DNA of 64,000 nucleotides from Meloidogyne chitwoodi. Its lineage: Eukaryota > Nematoda > Chromadorea > Rhabditida > Meloidogynidae. Positions within the stretch are counted from its first letter, which is position 1. The number at the start of each line of letters is the position of its first letter. Both the position numbers and the translations under genes were made by a program. Shown here one piece after another: positions 38,434-52,326 of the stretch. Location: NCBI GenBank assembly GCA_015183035.1, contig JACZZP010000010.1:1302001-1366000 (forward strand). Direction: 5' to 3'. Below the pieces are notes generated by a model. It was not told the DNA's origin, made no database searches, and saw nothing but the letters and a program-made list of their open reading frames with translations.

Positions 38434-40257
38434 TTAAAAAGTGTAAAAAAGTATAAAAACAACTAAAGCTAACAAGAAACCAATTGGAAAAGCAATTCTT
38501 GAAACTAAATCCAACTGATTAGTTGCCGAATAACGATTTAACGCTTCCACATGTGTATTTGAAAGTAAAGGCTAAAATATATTATTTATCTTATTATATT
38601 TTTATTTATTTTACCTCATCTGAAACAATTAATGTAGTTGTTGTTCCTTCTTTTCCATCATCATCACTTGCTGGACGATTAAATTGATTATGTCTTTGTT
38701 GGGCAGTTAATGCAGCTGCAGAATGTTGATTAATTGTTGAATAACAACGAATTACAAGAAAATATTCAATTAAAGATAAAAGAGTAAATGATGTACAAAT
38801 AAAAAGCCAAATTCTCCAAGCACATGATTCAATAGGGAGAAGAAGCTTTTTTAAAATTAATTAAATAAAAATATATTATTTATTTAATTACCAAAAAGCA
38901 AAGAAATAAAAGGAATGGAACAGCTGAACTTAAAGTTCGAGGCACTGACCATGATGGATGCACCCAAAAGTGAAACCAACTCACAAAAACAAGTAAAATA
39001 CAAGGAATTAAAACACTTGACCATCCAAATGTTGAACTACCACGAAAATGGACAAGTAGTTCAATACAAGAGAATGTACCTTTTTTGTTTGAAAGAATTA
39101 TTTGCAAATTCTTTTTTATTTTTTATTTACTTTGAGTAAAATTCCCAATTGTGTGACATTCCCCAGCCTCAGCTTCTTCAAACACATAATGAGCTCCTCC
39201 ACCATCATAAAGACGATCAGCTATTTGTATTGGTTGTATAAGAGGGGGTGAATTAGCCCATAAATAAGCAACATCTTCAATTGAGTAGATAGCTAAATAA
39301 ATTTAAAAAATCAAAAGAATTTGAGAATTTTTAAGAAAATATTTCAAATTATCTAATAAAAAATCAAATTGTTTACAACTAGAGAGTGCAAAACGAATTG
39401 AACGCACATCACGTATAGGAAAAGATCCATCAGATTGAAAATTAGTTCGTAATGTTCGCCTTTATTTTAATTTTATTTTTAATTAAAAATATATTTTTTA
39501 CGTTTCTTCATTTCTAAGATAACCACTATGTTCAATTACAGTCCTTGATTTAAGTAATGCTTTATTTCCAAATGAAGGTGCTTGTTCTTGTGCTCCTTTT
39601 TAAAAGTTATTTCTATTAAAATAATTTAACTAACCAACAAAAAAAGTTTCTGGACTCCATATAGTTGCATTTTTTGCAAGGAGAACTTAACAATTAATTA
39701 TAATACTTTAAAAAAATGAAGAGAAATATCCAACCCTCATGTATTCCTTCTCTATGGTCAACATGGAATGCAAGACGTGAATCTTCCCATTCCTGCTTTA
39801 GTATCAAATCAACTTCCTCAAAAATAATTTTTTATTTAAAATTTAATTAAAATAAATAAAAACACCGCTGAATGTTTGTGCCAAACTATATTTTTAAGAA
39901 TAATAGAAATTGTTACAACAATTGATGCATGATCGGCTAGGGCTAAAAATATATTATTTATAAATTATTTTAACACAAATACCTCTAACAGGAGGACGTG
40001 TATTTGGATCATAATCAGCAAAAAGACGTGAGAGAATTAAACTTTGAGTACCTAATTTTATTATATTTTTAATAATTATTTATTTATTTTTTAAATTACG
40101 AATTTGTCTGCTTCTTAACTGTTTTGCTGGAGGATCTCTTGCCTGACTAGACAAACAAAAAAAGAAAGTAAACCTAAAAAAATTATTTAAAAATAATTTT
40201 ATAAAATAATTTACCAAATAATAAAAAATAATAATTTAATTTTTAAGTGGAATGACA
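38434..40257 (-). CDS. Cys-loop-family ligand-gated ion channel lacking the loop cysteines
   Basis: Pentameric neurotransmitter-gated channel subunit. ATG 40257 gives a signal peptide (MSFHLKIKLLFFIIWFTFFF). The ligand-binding part includes LFADYDPNTRPP, EWEDSRLAFHV, NATIWSPETFFVGAQEQAPS and HSGYLRNEETRTLR. TM1 begins FRGSSTFGWSSVLIPCILLV, with HPSWSVPRTLSSAVPFLLFL around TM2 (PAR-like VPR) and TM3. A long TM3-TM4 loop precedes TM4 (RIAFPIGFLLALVVFILFY), TAA 38434-38436. At the Cys-loop (RTNFQSDGSFPIRDVRSIRF) the two usual cysteines are replaced by Thr and Ile as read here. VPR in TM2 suggests an anion channel. Ligand unknown. Confidence 0.8.
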
Positions 40258-40704
40258 TAATTTTAATATAAAAAATACTTCTAAATATTTATTTATTTTA
40301 ATAACTAATTATTTCCCAGACGAACGGATGAAATTTTTTTATTTAATTTAAAGTAAAAATATATTTAAAGAATTAAATATATTTATTCATTGTTTGTTTG
40401 TTGTTGATTTTTTCGTCAGAAATGAAGAAAAAGCTTTGATGTCTTTATAACAGCTGTTAAGGAAAAATCAAAAAAAAAAACAATTCAAATAAAATCCATG
40501 GAAAATTCTTAAAAAGATGAAATAAATAACAAAAAAACTTTTTCCTATTAAAAATACTTTTTTGTTTTCTGCAGATGTTAATACAAACAACTGTTATATA
40601 CTTCTACTAAATACTTTTTATTTTAAACAAAAATAAATTTGATTTTCCATAGGAAATTAAATATATTTATTTATTTAATTTAGTAATTTATTTCTTTTTT
40701 TTTT
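40258..40704. other. Spacer between two minus-strand genes
   Basis: 447 bp of AT-rich DNA upstream of the channel gene and downstream of SPATA20. Probably UTRs and promoter. Nothing else seen. Confidence 0.35.
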
Positions 40705-43683
40705 CTAAAATTTAGCCAATCTTTTTTGCAACTCCTCCAAGGAATTAATTGGCATTTCACAAGCCTCTGATTGACATAAAAATACTGTAGGAGGTCCTCC
40801 GATTTTATAAACTCCAACATAATCTTTAAGATGTGAATTCTTTTTTTGAAGAAAAGAATTACCTTAAATTAAGATAAATTTAAAAAAAAATAAAAATAAC
40901 CATTTATTTTAATTCTATCATCATCAAGAAATATAATTGTAGCCATTGGCAAATACTTTTCCTGAATTGCTCGTAATATTTTTTGAGTGGTCACATCGCT
41001 ACTAGCTCCAACAACGATAAACTATATTAAAAATATATTTTTATTTTTTTAACATTTTTGGTTGTCACATTTCTATTAAAATACCTGAAATGGAGGATTA
41101 GAAAGCGCATATAATGAAATTAAAAGTCGAGGGACAACAAAAGGAAATTTATTTAAACGTTCAATCCATATATTTGAGAGAATAAGAGACTCAGCACGTT
41201 TTTTAAATTCTTTAGAATCAAGTAAATAAGAAAGTCTAATAAGATTACAAATAGCAACAGATGTTGAACAAGGCTATTATTTAAAACACAAAAATAAAAT
41301 TAATATAATTAAATCATTACCTCAGAACCATCTTGTTCATCAACAATACGTGCAAAAATTGATTTATCACCAGCTCGGGAAGTAAAATATCCAGAATTAT
41401 TTTTTGTATCAAAAAATAGTGAATCCATTTTGTTTTGTAAATTTTCTGCCAATTCTAATAAACTTTCATCAAAATTGAGTGAATAAAGGTCAATTAAAGC
41501 TTCAATCAAAAAAGCATAATCATCAGAAAATGCATTTATTGGAGAGGAACTAAAAAATAAAAATAATTTAAGTTAAAAGAAAATATAAAAAACCTTTGAA
41601 CAATATTACCATTTTTATCTAAATAAGCAGAACGCAAAAGCTCTTCATTTTTTGTAAATAAATGTTCGCGAATAAATTTTAATGTATTTTCAGCTCGTTC
41701 TTTATATTCTTTGGCTCTTAAAAAAATAATATTTTAATTGTTTAAAATAATTTTTTGAATCAAATTGTTTAAAATAAAAAATGTTCAAACAAACTTTTGT
41801 TCATTGGAAGCAGTTGCAGCAGTACAAAAACCAGAAAGTGCAATAGCATTCCAAGCTGTAACTAATTTAGTATCCAAATGAGGTTTTGGTCGTTTGGAAC
41901 GTTCTTCAGCGAGGAAACGTTTTGCATCTTCAATACATACACGAAGTTCCGAAAGAGACATTTTATGTTCTTTCGAAATAGCTTCAAGTTTAGATCGATC
42001 AACGAGATGGAGAATATTCTTCATTTTTAATTCATTATATGGATCCTATTGAATTTTATATTAATTGACGATAACACAGAAAAATAATAATAAAACTACT
42101 AACAGCAGAAGAAGGTACATTTCCTTCATCTCTAACACTAAAAGCAGCATTAACAATTTCATCAAGACAAATATTTTCATTATATTGTGCTGGTCTATCT
42201 CCGAGAATCTGTTCCACCTGAGGCTTTGTCCAAACACAAAAGGCCCCTTCGCATTTCTTTGTAGCTCCCGGCTCAGGAAAAGAATCGGCATCCTCAGCAC
42301 TGTAGAAACCACCCAACTAAAGTTAAACAATTTATTAAAAAGTAAATTTGAAAACTAACAGGATGAGACAAATTTGTAGTTAAATAATTAGCAATGTCAT
42401 TAATTGTATCGGACGCGAACTCCTTATCCTCCTTAGTAGTGATTGTTTTGTAAAAATTGCTATAAGAACGTAATAATTGGCCTTGGTCATAAAGCATTTT
42501 CTAATATTAAAAACATTTAAAAATTAAGTTAAAAAATAAATTACCTCAAAATGTGGAACATGCCAATTAGAATCAACTGAATAGCGGTGAAACCCCTAAA
42601 ATAATTTTAATTAGAAAATATTTTTATATTTTATAAAAAACCTTTCCAACATGGTCGTGTATTCCACCTTCGAACATCTTTTCTAATGTTAAACGAAGCA
42701 TATTAATTGCCTTGTCTGCCTCTAATGACGGCTTTTTAATTGTATAGAAATTAATTAAAAAGTCGAAATCCACTTAAATGTTTTAAAAGAATAAATTAAT
42801 TAAAAAAAATAATAACCAGTTTTAGGAAATTTTGGAGCAGAACCAAAACCTCCATAAATAGAGTCAAATCGTTTAGAGAGCCATTCAAAGCATACATCAA
42901 AAGCAGAATTGGCATTAGGAAAAGTTGGATTATGTTCATCTTTAGTTTTTGTTGGTAAAGGATTCATTGCATTTCGAATTGATTCAGCTATTTCACGACC
43001 TTGTATAAGAATTTGAGGATGATCAATTTTCCATTTATCCGAAATCATTGTCAAAATTGAGGCAAAACCGAGACGACCAAAAGAATCATGAGGTGGAAAA
43101 TAAGTCCCACCAGAAATAGGTTCAAGTTCAGGTGTAAGAAAAACACTCATCGGCCATCCACCACCACCTGTCAAACTCTAAAGTGAAACATAAAAGAAAA
43201 TTCTAAATATATATAAACCTGAATAAAACTCATATAAAGTTTGTCAACATCTGGACGTTCTTCCCTATCAACTTTAATACTAACAAAACTTTCATTTAAG
43301 ACTTTCGCAATCTCATTATCCTCAAATGACTCATGTTCCATAACATGACACCAATGGCAAGTAGAATAACCAACTATTTAACAAAGAACTTTTATTAGTA
43401 TAAAAATAAAACCTGACAAAAATATTGGTTTATTTTCATCCATAGCCTTTTTAAATGCTTCATCTCCCCACGGATACCTTTAAAATTAAATTTATTTAAA
43501 AAGATTTAATTGGAAATACCAATCAACAGGATTTGTGGCATGTTGAAGCAAATAAGGTGATTTCTCATTGAACAATTTATTAGTTTTTTGTTGAGTAGAC
43601 ATTAAACTTTTATTATAATTTAAAGAAAAATATTTAGAATAACTATTTAATAGTAAAGCTGAAAATATCCTAAAATTTAGCAT
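40705..43683 (-). CDS. SPATA20/YyaL-family thioredoxin-domain protein (DUF255)
   Basis: Conserved from bacteria to man; thioredoxin-like domain plus an (alpha/alpha)6 domain of uncertain role. ATG 43683 gives [20 protein letters not shown], a likely mitochondrial presequence, before [19 protein letters not shown]. The active-site-like motif [14 protein letters not shown] is intact. Then come [33 protein letters not shown] and [16 protein letters not shown]. The second domain includes [41 protein letters not shown] and [15 protein letters not shown]. The end is [14 protein letters not shown] 40705-40707. An acceptor (AATATAG) lies 11 bases before the ATG, suiting trans-splicing downstream of WDR59. 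Confidence 0.92.
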
Positions 43684-43924
43684 CTTAAAGTACCTATATT
43701 TTAATATATAATACAAAATGTGTGAAAATAAAATGCCTATAAAAAGATAAAAATATTATTGTTAAAACTAAATTAGTTAAAATAAAAATCAAATATATAT
43801 TTTACATTTATCAATTAAAAAAGTTATCAATTATTTTCTATATTCACATAAATAAGAGACAAATATTTACAATAAAAGAATATGGCGCATTAAAACAAAT
43901 AAAACAAACCTTTTTAAATTTTAT

Positions 43925-46900
43925 TCAAAATTTACATTCGCATCCACAGCCGAGAGGACACTGTGATTGGGAGTCAAACCATGCTTCTAAATGCACTAAA
44001 TGTCCACCGTGGCTACAAGTTACACAAGTTGCAACAATACCTAATTAATATATTTATTTTTTTAAATTTACTTAACAATTCACCTTTACATGGACGCTCA
44101 CAAATTGAACACACTGAAATAAATATTATTATTTTTAATTAGTAGATATCCAACTAATCGATGATGTTCTTAAGCCTTTTGAACAACAGGAAGAATTTAC
44201 TCGTTTTTGTTGTCCACAAAAGTGACACCACACCAAAGCTATAAAAAAATTTGAATGAAAGTTCCCAAATATTTTAGTTATTTTCTTATTTAACTAAATA
44301 ACCTTTTATTATTCCAATTGAATCATCATTATCCTCAAAATCACAATGTTTAAGAACTTCAGCGCATTTTTTATACATTCTCCAGCGATAAAGAATAGCT
44401 GCATATGTACGTTTAATTTCATTAAAACGATTTGCAAGTGCTGAATCCAAAGATAATCTGTCAAAATCAAATCTTATTTAATGGGTTAACTTTTATTAAA
44501 ATTTATTACAAATCACTATGCTTTTCTCTCATAGCCGGTAAAGTATAAGTTGTCATTGGTCTTGAAGAGGAAGAAGACAAATATTCAGGCGAGGGAGATA
44601 ATAAATCAACTTTACTAACTGTTGCTGCCTTTGTAGCCGCTATTGCCTCAATATATTGTCTGCCACGAATAGTGCAAAATGAATCGAGAGGAGCATCTTA
44701 AATTTATTTAAAAATTTAAGTAGATTGATAGTGTCTTTAAGTTTTAATAAAAGCAAACTTACAAATACTTGTTGAAAAAATAGCATTTGATGTAGTCGAA
44801 TTTTTAGAAGAAATTAGTTTTGGAATTATTGCTGTAACATTATGTTTAGTAGAAGTATTAGCTTCTATTGTATTAGAAATACTTTGTTGTTTTAATGCTG
44901 TAGAAGAGGAAGATGAAGAAATTGTTTTTGCTGTTGGTCTTAAATTATTATTATTCTCAGTTGTTTTATATTGTCTGACAAGTCCCGCTTTTGTATCTGT
45001 CCATGTTGTAGATCTTCTACGAATTTTATTTCTGAGAGAAAAGTTATTCTTTGTAGCTAAAAATTTTAATTAAATTGATTTAAAGTAAATCATAAATTTA
45101 TCAAATAAAGATTAATTGTAAAATTAAAACTACCATTAAATAAACAAATAATAACTGCTGCTGTTTGCAAGTCGTATTTAGACATGTAATGTTCAATCCT
45201 GATAATAAATATTTTTAAAGTAAAAAAATAAATATCTAATTAGCGGCACAAATTTGTATTTTTGTTAAAATTAAAAACTTTAAAGAGAAAAATTCAAAAA
45301 ATATAAAAAAATTAAAAACCTACAATCTATTGATTAACTCTCTCCCACAAGGATGAGAAGTCCAAGGAATTTCTGTTAACTCAGTCGAACTTAAAGCACA
45401 AAAAATTTTCGACGATTCTATTTTGTAAAGACGTTCAAATTGCAAATAAATAGGTTTTTTTACTTCAGCAGATTGTATTGAATAAAATGGCTTTGAAAAA
45501 GAAATTAACTGCTCGAGAAATTGCCATATGACTAACAAATCTGAACGGCCACAACCATATTTAACTACTTGTTCAAAATTATGTCGACATATATCAGAAG
45601 GGTTATCACCGAGCAATCTATAAAATAAAAAATTTTTTGCAAAAAATATTGTAGATAAAGCATAATTACCTATATGACTTGGCTAAAGGCTGAGAAATTG
45701 GGAGTAATGTTGATGCATCATAAATCAAAACAGTTGAATTAAATACCTCAATAGATAAAATTATCAAAAATCAAAACATAATAGTTATATAAAATAAGCT
45801 AACAAAATTTACTTTAAATTCCATTGAAAAGTTTTCCATTTATGTGCAAATTAAAAAAAAACCTGTTCAGGCATAACTGCCGTAAGCCCTGAGAATAAAT
45901 TTTCATCTACAATTGGTTGTTTCTGTTGTGCCAAAGTTGCAGTTGTTATTTGTTCAATTGATGAAGTTGAATTAGCAATCGTTGTTTGAGGCAATGTGTT
46001 TGATATTGAATTGCCTCGATGCCTAATAGAATTTATAATATTATGAAGTGAAAAACTATGTAAAGAAAGTTCTGCTATTGATGAAGAATTTGGAGAACTC
46101 TAAGTTGTAGAAAAAAATTAAAAATTACTTTCAATAATTTTTATTATATGATATTGCTTGATTTACCCCAAAAAAACGAGAACCGCTCAAAATTGGTTTT
46201 GGTTGACTATTTTGTATTATTTGTGACTTTTGTTGTTGTTGTGATTGTTTTTGTGATTCAGAACAGGAGTCTACTATCTAAAGAAAATGAAGTTTTCAAA
46301 AATCAGTAAAAATTACAATCTTTTGATGTTCACTTCCTGAGCAAAGTTGACTCAATGACTCTGAAATACTTGGAGGTTTTGGCCACGACGCAATAGGAGG
46401 TGGTATTACAGTACTTATTGACCTCGTTGGTGGAGAATATTGAAAAGATCCATTCCAAGTTGATGATGATTGTCGAAGGCTGGACGGTGGTGTAGGATTC
46501 ACTGTTAAAATAAATTTCTAATCAAACTAGTTTTCTCACCAAAAATGCAATATTCTGCTAGAGAACGGGGATACGTTGATTGACGTTCAGAATGATTATT
46601 GTGAGGGCGATTTCCATCTGATCGGGCTGCTACAGATTTTACAATAGACACACCTCGTACTGTTGCTGGTATAGGGATTATACGTGGAATACTCCTTTCT
46701 TCTCTTTTATCTTCAATTGTTAATTTATGCGAAATACCTCCACAATTATCTTCATTCTTGCGAAGATAAATTCGATTAACAAGTCCAAAAGCGACTAGAT
46801 AGCCTAAAATTATTAATATTTATTTTTTCTAGCAATAATTACCAGAGCGATTAAAACGTGCACCACAATTTCTAGGTGTTGGAACTCTACCATCATAAGG

Positions 46901-49864
46901 AGAAGGTTTATAAGAACAAGGAAATGCTTCTAATCGCTGATGATTTGACGCCAATGTATCGTCTTCTCCAAATATTGTTGATCCCTTTTCATTCGCTTCA
47001 GCAGCTAAAGATGCTAGCAAATTGCGTTCATCCCCCGTTGAATCAGACTGTGAACTTGCTTTTGAAGGATATTGGTTTGACGTATCAATAATTGATGAAA
47101 CAGAATGAGGAGGGAAAACCTGAATTTAAAATTTTAAAGATTTAGAATTATAGCGACCTTAATTAAATCAATAATTTTTGGAAGTTGTTTAAGAATTCGA
47201 CAAAGGATAGTTTGATCGCTGGGAATTTTAAATTGTTCATCAGATTCTTGCTGTAAAAGTGTTAGAAACAACGATGCTTTGGCAGCAGTAAATGGAGAAT
47301 CATTTTGCAAAATATCAAAAAACACCTAGATGAGAAAACAAATTATTAAATTATTTCTATCACTACACACCAATCCGTTGTCAATAAATTCCTAAAATTG
47401 TTTAATATATAAAATATAATAAATCCAATAATTCAACCCTGTGGAAGCGCAGAATCAAGTTGATCTTTCTATATTTGTTGTAATGCATGTATGAAAAGGC
47501 GATTGCAGCACGTGTAAAATTAACCTGTAAAATTAATTTATTGCTTTTGAGCAAGTTAGGAAGTGATCATCACAATAACCTAAGAATTTAACCAAACCTT
47601 AAGAATATTTAATTGTCTAAATCAAGTAAGCTACAGGGCCACATTTAAACGACCTTATTCTATTAACCTCAGTAGTATATAGTCCTTCAGTTGTATGCTT
47701 TCGAAGAGCCTCCAGCTCCGTTAGTAAATCACCGCCTACGGTGTTTGGTGCTTTAATCCATCGCTGCCATTCGGAATACTTAGAGAAAAATAAATGGAAA
47801 ATTAAAATAAATTAAAATTCTTTTTATTTATTCAATATATATAATATTAAAAAAATACAATAGGTGATTGAGGTGCAGCAGTGCCAATGGAGGGAAATTG
47901 TTGATGACCTTTTATAGGGTCAAGTGATGAGGAAGAATCTGTTGATAGAATGAGATTCCGAGGGCTAACATTACTCTCGACCAAATTATGGTAAGCAGTA
48001 GGCGAAGAAGTTAATTTCTGTTATAATAGATTTAAAATTAAAGGAAATATTTTCACAAAAGAGACACTATTCACTAACAATAAGATATGTATTCAAAATT
48101 TATTTTTGCTTATACCAGTGGATTGGTGAAATGTTCCTCATTAATGGATGCTTTTTTCTCAAATACCGATGTGAGAGCTGCAACAATTTTATAATTTTCT
48201 GTAATATCAGATCCATTGCTTGACAAGTTTTCAGTTCCAAATGTATCACAAATGGAAAAATGACGTCGTTCAAGTTCGCTCGTAGAATGTTGGCGTTGTT
48301 CAGAGACAGTAACGAGTCGATCACTTTCTTCGTCAGCCTTTGTTTGTAATATAGGAGTAGACATCTCATCTCGAAGTTCATTCTTGTATAACAAATTAAT
48401 TGTCAAATGAGTAATTAGAATGTTAACCGAAAATTCGTAGGCAATTGCATGTCGACATAATTTGTGCTTGACGTTAGAAAGGGTATAGAGAAATTTGGTT
48501 GTTGATCTGAAACGTAAGAGATAAAAATGAAAAAAAAAGAATATAATTTACATACTTTAACGCTGTCGTTGATTTTAGCCAAGCAGCGTCCATTAACGTA
48601 TCCTTTTCGATTCCCTATTTATAAGAAAATTTTAAAACATTTTTTTGTAAAAACCCGAAGAAGACGTGGATTTTCCAGTCCATAGTTAGAATAAAGTGCT
48701 AAAGAATTCATAGGTGGCAATGCCAACGCAGCCATCTCTTCTCCTTCAAACTATTATAAAGTACAATAATTTAAATTTAAAAGTAAAAATAAATATATTT
48801 AAACAAGGAACTAACCGAAAAAACAAGTCTCCAAGCACTAAATTGAGCTATACTGACAATCGAAGGTGAATTGTGTTGTTTCGACATAGTCCAAAGCTAA
48901 TAATTAGTGATAATTTTAAGGAAATCAGAGTACTTTGAGTGTAGAATCATTTGCAGATGTAAAAAAGCTGTTTGGCATCTGACAGTGACTGTAAAAAATT
49001 AAAAGTTATCAAAATTTGTCTAAAACAACGGATGCCAATCAAGACAAAGCACGCGCGAATTATGAGCAGAAAATTGCAAAATTGGATGAGCGGTGTGCTA
49101 AAGATAGAAATAATTATTGTAATAATGAAAACAAAAAATAATTTATTCAATTTTTATAGTAGAGATTAAAAGCAAACCCTCAAGTCCCAAAGACGTGCAT
49201 CAGATCCATGGGTTGTCAACAAAAGGCTATGAAGATGAGGTGCAGCCTTGGATTGCTTGGCACCAAATGCAGAATTTATTTGGAGGATTGGCTTAGACAA
49301 ATCAGTGCGCAAATCCCAGCAATTAACGAAGTCAGATTCAGCACAGGTGATCTTTAAATTCAAATAACTAAAGGCTTAAAAGATCTAAATATCTTATGTT
49401 AGATATTAATTTAATCAATACCATCAGTTGTTCGTCAAATGGACACCAACAAAAATCAGAAACTTTTCTATTTTGGGCTATAAAAGAAGCCAACTGTTGA
49501 ATTTGTGCATTTTGACCAAGTGTATAAATATCAATAAATTGGTCAGACTGAAACTTTTAGTTTTACAAAAAAATAATAAACAATTACCACACTAGCAAAG
49601 TGTACAGTTCCAATTGGATTGAATTTTAGCAGTCGAACTAGTGATCTATTTGTACGAATTTTTGTAATAGTACTTGCGCTGATTGAACCCATAAGATAAA
49701 GAGATAATTGATTAGATCCACCAACAACCAAGCACTCCGTATTCGCCAAAACATCCAGAGCTGTTCCCTGAATTATTGACTCAAAAAACACTAATAAACT
49801 ATTTTTATAAAAGACAAACTCGAACATCTGCAGACATAAGTCCATCCCCACGCATTATAACCAT
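43925..49864 (-). CDS. wdr-59: WDR59, GATOR2 complex subunit
   Basis: GATOR2 component that relays amino-acid sufficiency to TORC1 at the lysosome. It reads from ATG 49864 (MVIMRGDGLMSADVRG); an alternative ATG lies at 49855. WD40 blades follow: VLANTECLVVGGSNQLSLYL, VSDFCWCPFDEQLM, ITCAESDFVNCWDLRTDLSK and HGSDARLWDLR. The middle is long, Ser-rich and poorly conserved. The C-terminal part has YAAILYRWRMYKKCAEVL, then a double zinc ring: VWCHFCGQQKRVNSSCC, SICERPCKGIVATCVTCSHG and GHLVHLEAWFDSQSQCPLGC, ending GCECKF and TGA 43925-43927. This ring is the WDR59/WDR24/Mios type. About 20 introns. The 3' end is 241 bp from the SPATA20 start on the same strand. Confidence 0.88.
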
Positions 49865-50074
49865 TGGTGATCATTCATAAGGCAAGAAAAAACTATTAAT
49901 ACTAAATGCAAGTTTTAAACAAAAAAGATAAAACATGTCTTTAAATATTTACAAATAATGAATTAGATTAAGCTTTGTAACAAAAAAAATAATGTTAAAT
50001 CTTTATCAAGCTGATAAAAAACAAAGTAGTAAAAATTGCAAAAATTCTAAATTGTAAATATAATAGAAAAATAT

Positions 50075-51728
50075 TTATTTTTGTGCAACAAAATACCCGC
50101 AATAATAACTATACTGAAGCATAGAATCTTTATTCCACGTGTAACGAGAAGCTGATTCCTTTCGCGCATTCTTATCGAGAACTTTTTCCAGCTTAAATCC
50201 GCATTGTTCAACAAGTGTTAAAATTACCTAAAAGCGAAAATTAAAATTGTCAAAATTAATAGTTTACATTAAAAGGTAATTCTAAAGAAAGAGTATCGTC
50301 AGAATCCTCATGATGATAAGTCAAAGGGCCAAAATTCAACCAATAACCTCCTTTTTTCAAAATTTTATATATCAATCGAATATAGGTAATTGGATTAGCG
50401 GCAGTATCTAGAAAGAAAACAGAAACAACGTTGTCAAAATGCTCCTCAGAATCTGAATAGGCTTGTAGGAAGTCACCAGCACACATTGCAAAGTTATTGC
50501 TCAAGTTATTAATATTATTTTTTTCTGGACAAAACTAAAAAAATTAAAGTGCTTTTAATAATTTCACATCAGACGCAAATTTAAGACAATTTAGAAAATT
50601 AATGAAATACCTCATTAACACCAAAATCAGCAGGATTCACGTCGGGGAATTTTATTGGCCTTAATTGATCTTCATAACACCAAGAATTTGAAAAATCCAT
50701 TATATAAGGATAAATAGTAAATTCCTCTCTCTTAAAAGTTTATAATAAACATGTAATAATTATTCTAAAAACCTCATGACAACCATTCAAAATAAAATTT
50801 GAAGTAAGCAGCATAAAATATGAGAACCTAAAAACAAAAAAATATAAAATAATTTAAATAAATAAAAACTCATTTCCAGTGACAGAAAATCCCATTCGCC
50901 TTAATTCCCATGCCAATCTGGCTAAACCAGCGCCAGCTACGAGAACACTAATGTCATTTTGCATCTCTGCTGAGTCTGTTTGACAATTCGAAATGGAGGG
51001 ATAAAAGGCACATAGATCCCTAAGCACTAAACTATAACAGGATTCACGTTCAAGTGCTCCTTTAATTAACTTTATTAAATAAACAACAGGATTAGACAAT
51101 TAATCCAGGTATAATATATATCTAAATAAAACTAACCATCGACACTCCAATCACGCACAAGCTGTTTTAAAATACTTTTAGTCTTAGTCATATAATGTTC
51201 TGTTGAAGGATGCAATTGATGTATTTCCAAAGCACTTTGAACACTCCCACCCAAAATGTTAGCACCACAATGAACAATCATTTCCAGTAATCTTTAAGAA
51301 AAAATATACAAAACAAATATTCAAGAAAACCTTTGATTCTGCTCCACACATTCGCGCACACGCCTGACATGTTCAGCACTAGAAGCAACAAGCAATGCTT
51401 TATCTTCTTCTAGAAGGCTTCTTGATAGAAAAATAATTTGAATCTCAAAACTAATAAACCCAACTAATAAAACCACTCTCCCAAAAGTACCTACCAGAAT
51501 AAACTAAAAATTATTGTAATTAAAATTTACGAACCGTATAGCATCAGCTCTCCGCTTTAATTTAATCATGCAGTATTGTTGATAATAGCGCATCGCATTA
51601 ATCACTTTCTCAGCCGCTTCAATCTCCGCATCCTCAGAAGAGTTGACTAGATCAAAATATGGATGTCCCAATATATTGATTGATTCTCCTTTGACTTCAG
51701 AAGAGAAAGAATTATTAACCTGGTCCAT
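50075..51728 (-). CDS. Carnosine N-methyltransferase (CARNMT1, N2227 family)
   Basis: SAM-dependent methyltransferase that makes anserine from carnosine in vertebrates and methylates histidine in some proteins. ATG 51728 gives MDQVNNSFSSEVKGES, then AEIEAAEKVINAMRYYQQYC and MIKLKRRADAIRR. The SAM motif is ISVLVAGAGLARLAWELRRM with GFSVTGNEFSYFML. Further hallmarks are MDFSNSWCYEDQLRPIKFPD, FDNVVSVFFLDTAANPITYI, KKGGYWLNFGPLTYHHED and SYYCGYFVAQK, TAA 50075-50077. The gene is followed 210 bp later on the same strand by WDR59. The substrate in a nematode is not known. Confidence 0.92.
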
Positions 51729-52326
51729 AAAATTGAAACTAAATAGCCTTATTTAAAAATATATTCACATCAACATTATAATACTCACAGCTAACATAAA
51801 CAATTTAAACTATATTACAAAATCAAAGATAAAAAAATCTCCCCATCTTTTAGACCCCAACAACCAAGGTCAAACAAAATTAAAGAGTTCAACAATTAAT
51901 TAACCATTAAACAACGAACAAACTTGGCGAGGAGGATAAACCCCTCCTCTGTCTCAAAAAATTTAACCAAAATAGCGGAAGAACCGCATGGAAAAGTGGC
52001 TTAATCTTAACATTTTTCTTAATAATAAAAAAAACATAAATTAGAAATTTTTGCTAGGGTATAATTTAAAGGCATAGTTATGTAAGTGAAACTGGCAAAA
52101 GTGAGATAAACTATATAAAAATATCATTGGAAAAGAAAAATACAAACATGTATTATTTTTTTCTTTTTTTCTATCTTATATATATCTAAAATAGTGTGAA
52201 AAAAAGAAATTTTACATTCATTTCAAAGACATTTGAGCGCGAAAGGCTCTCAACAATAGACTAATTAATGCCCTTTGATTTAGAGCTTCGACTTCTTGTT
52301 TGGATTTGATTAAACTCTCTTCTGCA
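51729..52326. other. Divergent intergenic region
   Basis: About 600 bp between the start codons of CARNMT1 (minus) and ARV1 (plus), probably a shared promoter region. The part at 52220-52326 is less AT-rich and is open in one minus-strand frame; see findings. Confidence 0.4.

Noticed and set aside
43925..49864. Splitting the long minus-strand gene into a WD40 gene and a RING gene
   Set aside because: WD40 start, Ser-rich middle and WDR59-type double zinc ring follow in order on one strand without a long gap, matching the single-gene WDR59 architecture.
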